From: Geosiphon pyriformis
Lineage: Eukaryota > Glomeromycota > Glomeromycetes > Archaeosporales > Geosiphonaceae
Length of the DNA stretch: 64,000 nt
NCBI GenBank assembly: GCA_016748015.1
Contig: JAAOMT010000597.1
Coordinates: forward strand, 138,351 to 202,350
Direction of reading: 5' to 3'
Positions within the stretch are counted from its first letter, which is position 1; each line of letters begins with the position of its first letter. The notes beneath the pieces were generated by a model that was not told where the DNA came from, made no database searches, and saw only the letters and a program-made list of their open reading frames with translations. This document shows positions 13,001 through 26,300 of the stretch, piece by piece. A program made the translations under genes and the position numbers.

Positions 13001-16000
13001 GATAGTATGAATTTCACAGGTCTCGGGTTTGTGGACGCTTTGCGAACATTTCTACAAACTTTTAGGCTTCCTGGAGAATCCCAGAAAATTGATCGTATTA
13101 TGGAGAAGTTTGCTGATAGATACTGTGAAACGAATCCTGATGTATTTGCAAATGCCGATAGTGCTTACATTCTAGCATATTCTGTAATCATCCTGAATAC
13201 CGATCAACATTCAGCCCAGGTCAAAAGAAGGATGGATAAATCAGAGTTCATAAAAAACAATCGCGGTATCAACAATAATAATGATTTATCACAAGAATTC
13301 CTTGGAGCAATTTTTGATGATATTGTAAAAAATGAAATAGTAATGGAAGAAGAACAAATTTCGGAGGTCGCTAAAACCGCCATTAATATCGCTAATGAAC
13401 GAGAACGACAAGAGCTTTACAATCGCGAAATCTCCCAGATGCAAAAGAAGAGCCATGCTTTATTGATCAATACCAAACGACAATCGCCAAAAAATGCAAC
13501 TTGGCGGAGTGGGTCACATTCAGATCACGTCAAACCAATGTTCGCGGTTGCTTGTTGGCCAGTAATGGCAACGTTGAGTTTAGTATTTGAGGAGTCGGAG
13601 AATATATCCAATACGAACAAAGGGAATGAATTTGCTCAAGCAAATTCGGAAGCAGTCGATCTTTGCTTAGAAGGATTTATGGGGGCTATTCGAATCAGTA
13701 GCGTCTTTTGCATGGCCGTTGAGCGTGATGCTTTTGTTTCTTCTCTGGCTAAATTAACCAGTTTGAATCACGTGGACGAAATGCGAGCTAAAAATGTTGC
13801 AGCTATTCGTACGCTTTTAGCCGCGGCTAACGCTTACGGGGAAGGGCTACAAACATCTTGGTTAATTGTATTGAAGACAATTTCTACAATGGAAAGATAT
13901 CAATTAATTGACAGTACAACAACCTCTGTTAGTTATTCTGCTGAAGGTGTTCTTAGTGGATTGGATTACTCCCCATTGAATAATCGAGGTAGCGCCTCTC
14001 TTCCCGTTGGAACAAATTCGACTCAAATCTCTGAGGCTCCTTCAGTCGTTGTTACATCAACTGTACCCCGCTCAAACGTAAATACGACGCGACGCGGATC
14101 ACTTGGGGGCCTAATGAGGGAGTTTCAGTCCCAAAGCACCATTATCGCCATCGATCGAATCTTTACTAATAGCGTAAATTTAAGTGCAGATGCTATAGTA
14201 CATTTTCTTAACGCTCTTTGCACTGTTTCTTTAGAGGAAGTGGACTCTTCATTGAGCAACCCACGAATGTACAGTCTGCAAAGGATAGTAGAAATTGGTG
14301 GGTAAATTTTCAAAGAATCTTGTAGTTTTTTCATGGTTAGATCTAACGTGTCAGATGACTTTTATGCACCTTGACACGTAATTTTGGTCGCTCAAAGCGT
14401 ATTATAATATGTCACGAATACGATTCGAGTGGACACAAATATGGAAGATACTACAACCACATTTCATTAAGGTTGGTTGCCACTCAAATCAAATAGTGGC
14501 TACCTTTGCTGTTGACTCACTACGACAACTTAGCATGAAATTTTTGGAAAGGGATGAACTGGCTCATTATAATGCCCAAAGTGAATTCATAAAACCTTTC
14601 GAACATATAATAAAAAATACTCCTTCTAGTAGCATTCACGATCTCATTATTTCATCTCTCATCCAAATGATTTCCGCACGCGCTCATAATATCAAATCAG
14701 GATGGAAAAGCATTTTTATTGTGTTTGGTCGAGCAGCATCGGATGAAAATCCACAACTGGTTGATAATGCATTTGGCGTAACTAGACTCGTTTATCAGAA
14801 ACATATGGATTTGATTGGACCGGCCTTTGGGGAATATGTAAATTGTTTAGTGGAGTTCGCTTTTAATGCCCGTGAAGAGGAAATTGTCAATGAGGCTATC
14901 AGAATGTTGCAAGGTTGCTTGAGAACTTTAGTGAAGGATCTTGACAGTCTTGAGAAAACTGAAGAGACAAACCTCACATCACCCATAATTATTAGCCAAA
15001 TTCCGACTATTAAGAGGAAATTGCAACCCATTGAAGAAGAACAATTTTTCCTAAAATGGTTTCCTGTAATTTCGGGCTTGTCTCGTTTGGTCGTTGATCA
15101 TACCTCTTTACTTGTGCGCAGTAAGTCATTAGAAGCAATGTTCGACGCTTTGAAATTGACTGGGCATCTTTTCGAAATAAGTTATTGGAATAAAATTTTG
15201 CGAAATACCATAATCCCTATATTTGAAGATCTTAAAGAAACTCATCCCTCTAAAAAAAAATCAATGACGGCTGATTCAAAAAGGAAGGATGGATCAGTTG
15301 AAGTATGGATTCATACCATTCGCTTAATGGTGGAAATTTATACACGCTTTAATGAAATATTCGCAACCGATTCCGAATTTTTTGTTCAGCTATTAGCTCT
15401 ATTAATAGCCATGCTCAAACGAAAAAGTGAAAAACTAGCACAAACTGCAATTCGGTCTTTTCATAATCTTATTTTAAGAAATGGAACAAAGTTCAGTGAG
15501 GAACACTGGGAGGCAGTGACATCTACATTAGAGGAGATCTTTAAATATACTACTCCTCATGAATTTTTTGAAGTTGAGCTTATCTCTTTGATTGACAATT
15601 CTGATCACAGAAACGAAACTGGTAATCCCAAATCAGTGGCTTCTGTTCGTGGTGGAGCTTCTGTCATCTTAAGATCAACAGAAACCAATAATAAACCAAA
15701 AGAAAAAAGTTTTTCTAATAGTAAAATTGATCGTCATATTTCTTCAAATGCATCCCCTATTGGCAAGACTGATGTAGATTTTCTATATGCCGTAAACAAA
15801 TGCTCAACACAACTTGTTATAATTCAATCCGTCAAAGATCTAGTCTTAACTCACTCAATCACTCCATGGTCGGATCAAGAAATGCACTACCTTGCAAAAA
15901 TGCCGGCGAAATGTCGTAATCGATGGCTACGATGTCTCTACAATTCTTATAAATTCGCTCATGAATTTAATGCTCGACATGATCTTCGTCATGCTCTCTG

Positions 16001-16520
16001 GAAATCTGGTTATGTGGAGAAAATGCCTAATCTCGCAATGCAAGAAACATTATCAATGTCAGTTTTTCTTCAGATTCTATTTGACCTGTATCGAACTGTG
16101 GGGGACGATGATCCTGATTTATTGCAACCTCTAGTAGAAAAATCGACTAATGTTCTTGAACGATTTATTACAATAATAACCGATCCTAATATACATAACC
16201 AACCGCGAGAACTTTCGACTTGGTCTCCATTAGTAATAACAGTATTCAAAGAGTTATGTGAGACTCGGTGGGACGAGAGTAGAGACGATGACTTTATGTC
16301 AGAAGATAACATAGATGGATTATCGGAGCAACCAAAAGATAGTGAGAATAGTGGAAAGCAACCCCCTCGATTTATTGGCATGCGAAAAAGGATACCAGAA
16401 TTTTATAAATTGACATTAAAGATGATTGGAGTAGATAGAGCGGATGTGAGGACTGCTATGCAGGAATTTCTTGAAAAGATTGGTAACGAGTTTTTGAACG
16501 TTGATCGTTGGGATCTTTAA
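10070..16520 (+). CDS. SEC7: Sec7/BIG-type guanine nucleotide exchange factor for ARF GTPases
   Basis: Two exons, 10070-14297 and 14398-16520, join in phase to about 1816 residues, close to BIG1 (about 1850) and yeast Sec7 (about 2000). Order of domains: N-terminal coiled-coil-like segment; DCB domain from about residue 147 (DDYWQPFRVACNN) to about 345; an acidic, Ser-rich linker; HUS domain with the HUS box LYLTFRLFCRLSM at 604-616; Sec7 catalytic domain about 908-1105, with the glutamic finger in AIGEYLG (Glu960) and AYSVIILNTDQHS; then HDS repeats, including MFAVACWPVMATLS and the junction YSLQRIVEIA/YYNMSRIRFEW that fixes the intron. The protein activates ARF at the trans-Golgi to drive vesicle formation (family knowledge). 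The long first exon contrasts with the intron-rich neighbours. Confidence 0.95.
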
Positions 16521-16751
16521 GACAACCTTGAAACTATCAAACCATTCAACTTTTCTGGCTTATAAGCATAAGGAATGATAAATCTCGTCTATTAACCTAG
16601 CTATTTACCCACTTATCCTGCAACGCAAGCGTTGTGTACAAATTATTTAGAGAATTAATCTTGTAATAGACCTGCCTTTTGAAATTCCTGTACCCCAGTT
16701 TCAATTTATAGTATTTATAGAGTTTTACAAGCAAAAAATATTTTTACCTTC

Positions 16752-18779
16752 TTAATCACCGGTCGATCCGGAAATTTTCTTGGCGCTAAATATATGCATC
16801 TGACTGTCTTCGCCACCAGCTAAAAGCAACTCGTATGACCAGTCAATACATAACAATTTTTTGTCTGTTTTTCCCTTACCCGTTTGTAAAATGTATAATG
16901 GGGTTTTGCTGCGGATGTCCCAGATCCTTATAGTAGAATCATAAGAAGCACTTGCCAAAAGAAACGGAGAGTCGTGGGACCAAGAAACAGCCGATACCCA
17001 ATTTTGATGTGACGCTAAAGATAGTTTTACCACTGCAATATCTGTGAAATATCAAAAGTGTAATCAAATCTTACATTTCAAAAAATTAGAAGATTTATTA
17101 AATTAAATATATACCTTCCGCACGAGGATCCCACAGACGAACTACACGATCAGGATGACCAGACGCAATAAGTCCAGATTTGGAAGAATGTGCCACATTG
17201 TTGACAACTTTTCCACAGTTCTTGATTTCAAAGGACATCATGTTATTTGAAGATATCGAAAATGCTGCTTGAACACATTAAGAAAATTCACCTTTGTATC
17301 AATATTGACCCTTGATTCGACATCCCAAATTCGTATTGAATGATCCCATCCACCACTATATAATTTGGATGAGTCGGTGTTGTCAAAAATCACGGAAGAA
17401 ACAGGGCCTATATGTCCATTGAAGGAGCCTATAGGTTTCTAATGAGTGATTTTGAGTAAGCAATCACGAAACAAAATACATCCAAATTTTCGTGGAGGGA
17501 ATTATTATCATTTTTGGCTTCTACCTTGGTAACCGTTTCTTTCGGATACTTTTGGACTTTTCTCCTCTTTTTCATGGATTTAATTACTTCGTGATCTGAT
17601 TCAGATTCATCTAACGGAGCTGTTGTCCAAAGAAGAATTAAGGAATCGCAAGAGGCACTTGCAAACTTTCCATGAAACCAAATTAGTATAATTGATAATA
17701 TTAATAATTTAATTCAAAAATTGTACCTCAGTTCCAGTGGCATTAATAGTAATGCTTTCTACGCCTCCTTTATGACCATGGCATTCATACAAGACACCAG
17801 AACTATCATTTGAGAGAGAAGTCTGGACAAAGAAAAGGTCATATTTCACATTTCCAATCAAAACTAAATGGGAAAGAGAGAGGCAAAAGGCTAAAAGCAA
17901 AACGTACATGCCATGCACGGATGGTACGATCTTGCGACGCACTCAAACAAATGATTTCTTCATTATCTAATGTGATCAAGAATGTTGAGAACAAACCTAA
18001 AACCAAAGGAGCTTGTTGAAATTCTGAGAAGCCCAACCTTGCGATGAACCCCAAGCGACACTTTTCACTGGTCCTTGATGTCCCACGAGGGTATGTATAC
18101 ATTTTCCTGATTTATTCCATATGCGGACCTTATTATCATATGATCCGGTTAAAAAAAAACTTACAACGCAAGTGATTTGAAATTTTGCTCTGAGTTTATT
18201 GGAGTGGGTCCTCGATAGCGATCAATCCGACCGTAATGCATGCTGAAATACCATCATACCCTTTGTTGTGACTTTTCACGGAACTTATCCAATCATCATG
18301 CTGATAAGCAGATAAAGGAGCCGGTGGAAGCATAGATTCCACATATTCAAGGGAAATTACATTTTCCTAAAACAGCGACAAAAGAAGTAATAGATCATTA
18401 GTTTTGCATAAAGTGATTATTAACCATCAAATAAAATTAGTTTTACGGTGGATAAGCCAGCATTTTGCAAATATTCTGATAGACTCGTTCGCAAAAACTG
18501 GCCTTCAATTAGAAAATCAAAAGGAACCGGCTTTTCTAAAATTCATTGAAAACATTAGGATTTCAAAAGTCCGACCCATAAAATCTTCGATACTTATGAA
18601 AAGCTTTTAATATAATAAGTACCATAGGCTAAGAGATGATTAATAATTTCCGAAAGACCATAACGACGTAGTTCTGCCGGTACAAGAATAGCCGAGTCGG
18701 TAACCGCATACTTTGATTGTTGAGTGAAAAAACGTACTTGAACTTGGGGTCCTAAAGTTTTAACTGTATCGAATTCCAT
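16752..18779 (-). CDS. YTM1: Ribosome biogenesis WD-repeat protein Ytm1 (WDR12)
   Basis: Ten exons on the minus strand join in phase: 18779-18623, 18535-18447, 18366-18260, 18159-18050, 17966-17908, 17822-17727, 17665-17525, 17438-17292, 17220-17115 and 17032-16752, giving 430 residues (yeast Ytm1 is 460). The N-terminal ubiquitin-like NLE domain shows VQVRFFTQQ, RRYGLSEIINHLL and EKPVPFDFLIEG. Seven WD repeats follow, for example LTGSYDNKVRIWN, CLSASQDRTIRAW, GGWDHSIRIWDVESR, HPDRVVRLWDPRA and ASASYDSTIRIWDIRS. Ytm1 forms the Nop7-Erb1-Ytm1 complex and is removed from pre-60S particles by Rea1 (family knowledge). A basic loop (KKRRKVQKYPKE) sits between repeats as in yeast. It is convergent with SEC7, with 231 bp between stop codons. 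Confidence 0.93.
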
Positions 18780-19195
18780 ATGTTGGTATAGAAATTATAT
18801 GCGCAAATTTAACAAAAAAAACAAATCACGTTATTGACAACTCATCTCGCTATTAAGAATGACAAGGTCACACTTTTTCAAAATAAAAATAGCCAATACA
18901 ATGTAGTTAAGATTTCCCAATTTTATTTCCCAAACACATAAAATAGCTCATGCTTAAGACAACAAGTATTTGTTAAAATACAATGTAGTAATTTTATTAA
19001 AACTTAATACATAAATAAAAGGCTTTACATTTTAATATATCATTATCGAAGGAATGCAAGACTCAATCTAACGATCTAATGGTGTATATTATTTGTTTCA
19101 ACCAAAAAAAATGCTTGATTAAAATGACCAAGTTTTGAAAAGTGGGCATGATGGAAACTCAATTTCAACCAGAGATATGACAGATTAATAGTTTA
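18780..19195. other. Spacer between YTM1 and MET16
   Basis: 416 bp that contain the promoter of YTM1 and the 3' UTR of MET16, both on the minus strand. Moderately AT-rich. No coding frame or RNA gene recognised. Confidence 0.5.
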
Positions 19196-20188
19196 CTAGC
19201 CAAATTCTTCTCGTTTTTTCTGAGCAGCAACAAATGCTGCTCGGGTTTTGAAATAGTCCTTATGTAGTCCACATTCACTTTTGTTTTGACCTTCCCATCT
19301 TCCACTTCTTTCATCAGCAGAATCCGTGGTTGGTTTTGTGCTATGCCAATCACCGATAGATCGATAACCTTGATTTAGTAATGAATTATATGGAACCTAA
19401 AAATAGGAAAAATTAGAGTGAATTTTCGACTTCAAAAATTCTCACGACGGGACTATAATTTTCGAATTAAGTACCTTATTGTCTTTGATATAACTCCACA
19501 CTTGGCTGAACTCCCAATGCGCCAAAGGATTCAATTTTAATAGGCCTGTTCCTTTTTCTAACTCTAAAATACTAATATTTTCCCTTTCTCCACGTTGGCT
19601 ACGTCTACGACCAGTAATAATTGCCGTGACTCCTAATTGATTATATGCGCGCCTTGACGGTTCTACTTTTGTTAAATAGTCATAACTATCTTCGTCGACT
19701 TCCCATAATTTTGGCCCGTGCTTTTGTTCAAAATCTTTCACTGTTTCACACTCGGCTGGTTTAAATGTATATAAACATGTATTATATTGAGAGGAAGCTC
19801 TGTCTGCAAGTGCCAGAGTTTCAGGAAAATGGTATAATGTATCGAGAAAAATCAGTGGAATTAGATGTTCGGATTTATTTCCATTTTCTGTTCCCTGTTC
19901 CACACTGAGTTTAGATATCATATCAAGAATAACTAATCCTAAAGAGAAAAGTTTTAAAAAGAAGAAAATTATTCAACAAGGGTTCTCATAAAAAGCTTAG
20001 GTAATATCGTATCTGAGTAAAAAGTTCGAGTCAGACTCACCTGTAAGTCCAAAAGCAGTGGTCTGATATAAACCAGGTAAAGTGACAATGGCCCATTCTA
20101 TAATTTTTTGTGGTGACAATTTTGCCAATTTTTCATTAATAAATTTCAGATGAGTTTCGGTGAACAAAACATGTTTTTGATTTGACAT
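19196..20188 (-). CDS. MET16: Phosphoadenosine phosphosulfate (PAPS) reductase
   Basis: Three exons on the minus strand, 20188-20041, 19938-19475 and 19396-19196, join in phase to 270 residues (yeast Met16 is 261). Recognisable are AFGLTGLVILDMISKL, the strand with PLIFLDTLYHFPETL, the substrate-binding ITGRRRSQRGER, LNPLAHW and VPYNSLLNQGYRSIGD. The C-terminal catalytic motif ECGLH is at residues 245-249 and holds the redox-active Cys246. The enzyme reduces PAPS to sulfite with thioredoxin as electron donor in assimilatory sulfate reduction (family knowledge). The single C-terminal Cys motif, without the extra CC pairs of APS reductases, fits PAPS specificity. It is divergent from the RCC1-repeat gene, with 328 bp between starts. 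Confidence 0.95.
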
Positions 20189-20272
20189 TTTTTTTTTTTA
20201 GGTCTCAAGGGAATGCAAAAAAGTATAAAATGAAAAATTGCCACAAGTGATATATATGTATATTTCTTGGGA

Positions 20273-20470
20273 TCATAGCTTGCATTTTGATGCGAATCTT
20301 GGGCCAATTATAATCTGTATAGATGGCGTCAATATCATAAGGATGAGGAATATTTCTTGGTTAAAAATCCCTCGAAAGATACAGGGTTGTTGATTTAATT
20401 TTGGTGGAAACCATTTCCATTCTCGTGGATTGAATACTTCGAAAATACGTGTATAGGATGATCTTAGCAT
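20273..20470 (-). CDS. Small ORF, 65 residues, one membrane segment, possible small mitochondrial protein
   Basis: This complete ATG-to-stop frame lies in the 328-bp gap between MET16 and the RCC1-repeat gene. It starts MLRSSYTRIFEVFNPREW, which looks basic and amphipathic. It has one hydrophobic segment (IFLILMILTPSIQIIIGPRF) and ends KCKL. The layout (basic start, proline-rich turn, one helix, GPR) faintly recalls small complex I accessory subunits of the NDUFA3/NI9M type, but I cannot claim this. It could equally be a chance frame within a promoter region. Confidence 0.25.
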   Translation of the reverse strand: MLRSSYTRIFEVFNPREWKWFPPKLNQQPCIFRGIFNQEIFLILMILTPSIQIIIGPRFASKCKL

Positions 20471-20516
20471 TTATAATTAAAGTATCTTCTCCATAATTCC
20501 AACACCTATTCTTTTC

Positions 20517-22609
20517 ATGTTGGCTAAACAGGCCTGTTTATTTCGACCCAAAGGTCATAATATTTCCCGCTTTTTCTCAACCCATACTCCTTTGTATCAA
20601 TATTTATTCGCGTGGGGCACGTTACCTTCCTTTTCTGGGGAACCTTCACAACAAACAGTATCCACAGTCCCAAAGTTGTTGGACTTAGGTCACCTTATCA
20701 GCACAGATTTAACAACTGAGGAGAAAAAGGTAAAGAAAAGCGGCTTCGCCTTGCATCAAGTTAACTAAGTGAGCAAAGGATCGTTTCCCTTCTCACTAAT
20801 CTTATTTTCAAAGTCTCTCAAGATTACACAATTAGCCGCCGGCTGGGCTCACTCTCTTATAGCTTTCAAGTATGGAAAAGGTCTTGAAAAAACCGGAATC
20901 TTTTCGATGGGTTTAAATACATCTGGCCAATTAGGTAATCATTTGGATTTTAAAACTTTCTTTTAGTCAAATGTCTCGTTTTTTAATTTTCTCTATTCGT
21001 GCTTAGGCGAGATATTTATTCTCACTATTATGTGACTCTTTGAATTTCTAGGACTTGGTAAGATCTCTAAGAATGGATTTCAGAAGGGAATCATAAAAAC
21101 ATTGCCCAATGATAAAGAAGTAAGAGCTTTAGCATGTGGAAGGCTTCACTCTTTTGTACTTCTATCCGGGAACGACGGTAGGTTATGGCTTTAATATAAG
21201 ATATTTAGTTCACAAATGCTTTTGAAATATCCATGAGGCAAATCACCAGATCACCCAATATTTTGACTAATAAGGAAAGAAAGAGGTATATGGATTCGGG
21301 GATAATATGTACGGACAACTTGGCTTAGACAAAAATAAAGATTATGTTGGCTTCGAGAACGAGTTTCAATTAAACAATGTTTGTGAGCCTTTACCCTGTG
21401 GCCTTAACATTCCGGCTCCGTCTGATCATGTCAGGCAGATAACATGTGGACTAGATCACACCATATTACTAACTGGTAATAATTCTTCTTTAATATATAA
21501 TCTTATAAAAAGATTGAAGCTCCTTCATCAAGTAGGAATCATATGTCTCTAATATTTTATTTCCAGAGCAAAATGCCCTATATTCCATGGGTTGGGGCTC
21601 CGATGGGCAACTTGGTCTGGGTGGTAATAGCACATCTGATAAATCTATTCCGACCTTAATAACGGGTTTAAAAGGCGAATTAGTACGCAAAATTGCTTCT
21701 ACAACTGATTTCACCATGGCCTTATTAGGTGAGCTTTTACTTGTGAAAGATAAAGAGTGGTTTCTGTTTCAATCAAACTCATTTATCATATTCCAAGAAA
21801 ATGGGGACTTATGGACATGGGGAAATTCCGAATATGGACAATGCATTTCAGGCGCAAAAGTTGATCGGGTTCATAATCTCCCTTAATTTCAGAGTTTTCG
21901 GAGCTGGGAGCTTAATTCGCCTAATCACTTTGATAAATGTCCCAGATTTTAGAGCCCTGGCGGATTCAAACTGGACATAGAGTTGTAGATGTTGCCGGTG
22001 GAGGCCCATTTAGCCTATTTTTAGATGGTATGTTAATTTTTTGAGCCTTTCAGGTGAAATAATTCTGTAATGATGATTGAAAAGTTCAGGGGCCAACTGA
22101 ATTTAATACCAATGACTGAAATGAACTTGCTAATATAATAAAGCTAAAATAGTATTCTGAAAAAGTCCTATTATAATTGTCCCTTAATATATAATCCGCC
22201 AAACCATTTTTTACGATACTGATAATTTTTTTCAATAGATCAAGGAGACGTTTTTGTTTGTGGCTATGGTGCTTTGGGGTTAGGAGAAGGGGTGATCGAG
22301 AAATTAACCCCAACTCGAATTCCACAATTGAGTAATATACTGGCTATATATTGTGGAACAGATTATGCCGCTGCCATTTCTGGTAAGCGTTTGGATCAAA
22401 TTTTCAGGGAATCTTTTAATCTAATGACATTATCATCTTTTCTAGAATCCAAAGATTTATATACATGGGGATTGGGAGGGCCCTCAGGGCGTCTAGGTCT
22501 TTGCCACCTTAATAACCAATATATGCCCTCAATAGTCAAATTTCCTGAAAAAGTCAATATTGTGACGATTGCTTGTGGATCTTATCATGTCTTAGCTTTA
22601 TGCAATTGA
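20517..22609 (+). CDS. RCC1-repeat beta-propeller protein, probably mitochondrial (RCC1L/Fmp25-like)
   Basis: Nine exons join in phase: 20517-20729, 20823-20934, 21052-21177, 21275-21475, 21567-21728, 21798-21868, 21946-22027, 22239-22382 and 22446-22609, giving 424 residues. The basic N-terminus (LFRPKGHNISRFFSTH) looks like a mitochondrial presequence. RCC1 repeats are regular: FAWGTLP, AAGWAHSLIAF, FSMGLNTSGQLG, CGRLHSFVLL, YGFGDNMYGQLGL, CGLDHTILLT, YSMGWGSDGQLGLGG, WTWGNSEYGQC, VAGGGPFSLFLD, YTWGLGGPSGRLGL and ACGSYHVLALC. Human RCC1L and yeast Fmp25 act in the mitochondrion; the targeting and hence the orthology are inferred. The donor of exon 6 (21868) is the least certain junction. 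Confidence 0.82.
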
Positions 22610-23350
22610 ATGAATTGGGCTCAATAATACAAAGTACCTTCATGGAATAAATTTCTTGATTTTCCACGGAATTGGAATTGCAAAACCTTTTGTAATATAT
22701 TTTATTATATATAGATAAATAATTAAATTATACTTAATTAAAACATTTAAATAAATTAACTATTAATAATTAGATAATTTAAACCAATAATATAATACTA
22801 AAATATTAATAAAGATTGAAAAAATGTTTTATAATTGTTTTATTAACAATATTTGAAAATATTTTGTTGTACATATTTTAAAACAGTATTTTAAATTTGT
22901 ATTTGTATTTGTTTTATATTGCGATTTTTTAAAGTTTTTTGTTTGTGTGTTTATTAAGTTTTTTTTTTAAACATATTTGTAAAACTTAATTTAAGACTTT
23001 ATTCCAGCCTTTTGTAATTAACTGATGAGAATTTTTAATATAAAAATAATAATTTTAATAAGCAAATTTTGTCAAGTTTATTCAGAGCTGGCTTATTCTG
23101 CGTTAATCCGAAAATCTTGCATTTAACTTGTGACTTAATAAACCCAATCCAAAGCACATTCAACACAGATAGTCCGTCTTTTTTCAATTTGCAGAAGGTT
23201 TATTTGCTTTAAGCATAATACTCAAGACAAAAAACCAAAAATAAGAGTGATCTATTGCCTACGATATACGAATTTAAGCCCAAAATTAAACTACTCCTTG
23301 ATAAAACTATTCTAAACTCTAACTTTCTGATTTGCTGAAATAAAAATGAT
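22610..23350. other. AT-rich spacer between two convergent genes
   Basis: 741 bp, strongly AT-rich at 22690-22990 with runs of T and A. It contains the two 3' UTRs. No protein frame, tRNA or recognised repeat. Confidence 0.5.
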
Positions 23351-26300
23351 TTAATGGGACGCATTAGTATTACTTGATGAGGAAGGTGTGATTGTAATTA
23401 ATGCTGTTTCCGTAGCTGTGCTCGTAGTTGCCGGGGTGGTCAGGTTATTTGGTGAGAGCATGGGCGTGTTACCACCAGTAATGTTGACAGTACTTGACTT
23501 TTTTAACTGTTCGATTTTAACCTTTAGAGCCTCGTTTTCCTTTCGAAGCTCTTCATTTTCTTGAATAATCGATTGAATCTGTCGATCAAGGGCTCCCTTT
23601 GAGAATGAATCCAAGTCTTTATTAATCAGGTCGAAAATTTTCAAACTTTTCGGAATAGTTAGATTAATGCTTACCAAAGAGGCAGTCACCTCATTTGTCA
23701 TAAATTTACCTTCACCTGAATTTCCATTAATTTGTAAGAGTTTTTGCATGTTTTTCTGTTGCTGTGCTTTGAAATTAATAATCGGTTCACTTTCGTTCAA
23801 TCCCATCAACTCACTTAAAATTGTATGCTGTGCTTCGTTCTGCTTCAGTAATGTTTGAATATGAAAATACAGAGAGCTTGATTCTATTTTTAAGCCTTGA
23901 CCCCGTGAGATTGAAGAAGATGGAGAAATGCCAGGAGATTGGCCAATATGAGTAGAATGTGGGGAGTAGGTCGTTTCAGACGTTGAAGCCTTTCCTAAAA
24001 GGAGAGATCCAGCATAATAACATTGTTAAACAATTTGGGGTCAAAGGAGATAAAAAGCTTAAAACGTTAATCGCTTTAATATGATATAAGTTTAATATTC
24101 ATGAGAGAATTATATATTCTAAATATATTATACCACTCGATACTTCAAATCTTCCTATTTTGGTACCATGAATCTTTTCTGCAGTGGGTTCGTTGTTGAT
24201 CCCGTTTTCGGATTGGACTCGACTTATCTGCTTAGAAAAAGGACCTTCCCTCGATTGTAAAGTTTCGTTCCTAGAGATGGCCGACTCACGGGGGAGTGAA
24301 GAAGGCGATTGAGGTAATTCTCTCTGTTTACTTGGCGCTAAACCATTAGCCTCTTGAGTATCAATCGGTTGAGATGTTGCAACTTGAAACTTAAATCGGC
24401 CTCGCCTGCTTTCTACAGCCATAATGTTTACATAATAAATGCAAAGCACTCATAAGTTTTCTAAACCTTAAAACGATGATACACCAATTCGTTCGTCACC
24501 TGTAGTTAGATTTTCATTAGAGGACTCTTTACTTAATGGTGTCTGTAGTGTTTCTATGTCATTTTGTGAACCACCAGATGCTGAAATTTCTCTTGGTTTA
24601 GTATTTTCAAGTACACTGAATCTTCCCTTTTTGATTTCCCCTTGAGATTGTTGTGATAAATGGTGTTCAATAATGTGGGACGATTGATTATTTAATCCAT
24701 CTTCTCTCTGTGATATCAAATACTGTTGACTTGGTAAAGATGATTGTATGATTTGATCCCCAGAGGTCGAATGTTTAGGAAGCACAGTAGGAAGAGATGA
24801 CGATAATAAGACGCTCGGATCAGAGTGGGAACCTTCTTCCACAAGATGCCGAGCTTTTGTTGATAAAGAATTTGTCGCATCGGTCTCAATATCTTTATCA
24901 AGATCATCTGAAGGTATGAAAGATACCCGTTTGTATCCAGGAATTGATGTATCTGCCGATAATAATGATGTTTCTTCCATTTCTTTGATAGAAACTTGGT
25001 CAATATCATCCCCTTTGTCACCGATTTCAAAGTCCCAAGATACAGGTCTTTGATAAATAACTGGTTTTTGTTGAACTCCTAGTAAAAAGGCATTAATTTG
25101 ACTGTGTTTAACAATTCTATTTCATGATATTCAACATACTTTTGTGAGGCCTTTCTTCTAACGGCGGTAGATTCTGTAACAATTTAGTTACAAGAAATTC
25201 TTTCCTCTTGGCTTGTCTGAAAAAGGCATGACTCAAAAGTTTTTCCGTATTTGGTCTGATTTTAATATTTTCTCAATAAATTGTATTAAATGAAGATATT
25301 CGATTATATATAAATGTTTAAGCAAATAATTTACCTTTTGGTCGGATCTTTTTGCAAACACGAATCAATCATCTCCTTGAGAGATTTTGTGTATTTATGT
25401 TTAGTAGAATCTCTATTAAGAGTTGGTGGGTCGTTTGAAATTGTAAGCATGAGCACCTAGATCATTAAACCAAAGTTATCATAAATAAGACGCCTTATTG
25501 GATAGAATGAATGGAATATGTCGTGATCTTAAATGGAAACCTTTATTGGTGGATATTTCGCAAAAGGCGCATGACCTGTCGCAAGTTCAATTGCAGTAAT
25601 CCCAAATGACCAAATGTCAGCCTTGTAATCATATCCATTTTGTTCCATCACCTCAGGTGCCATCCAACAGGGCTAAAATTGAAGAAATCTCGGAGATTCA
25701 GAAAAAATGTTTAAAGATGATAAAAAGTCTTTTTATACATTTATTACCGTTCCCACAAAGGTCCTTCGGTAATTTCTGCGATCTCCGTTTTCGAGGGAAG
25801 ACGAAACCCCGAAATCTGCGAGCAAAACTGAACCATCATCATCCATTAAAAGATTTCCAGCTTTAACATCTCTATTAAGAATGTAAAAATTGGGTATCAT
25901 GGTAAATCAATTCGTGTATATAACCAGTTTAATGTTCATTTGCGGCTTGCCTATGGATATATCCCTGCTTGTGCAAATAATCTAATCCCTGTAAAGCCTG
26001 TTTTAATATAGTAGCTATGACTACCTCTTCTAGCCCGTCAGGATGTGCAGTCTTCATAATATCCAAGCAAGAGCCTGGTGAACCAAAACCATAAATGTTT
26101 AAAATTCGAGTGATACGTAGGAAGACACTGGATTAATCGGAACATACCAGCAGACATATAAGGCGTAACAATATATAGTTTGGAATCATTGACGAAAGAA
26201 CCATGGACACCAAGAATGTTGGCATGTTTTGATAAGGACATTAATTGTGTTTCTCTCTGTTGAATTTCATTGATGAAACCAATAAATATTTTTTGATAAC

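Noticed and set aside
17810-18019. Plus-strand 69-codon frame within YTM1
   Set aside because: Covers two exons and an intron of YTM1 in antisense; no family resemblance.
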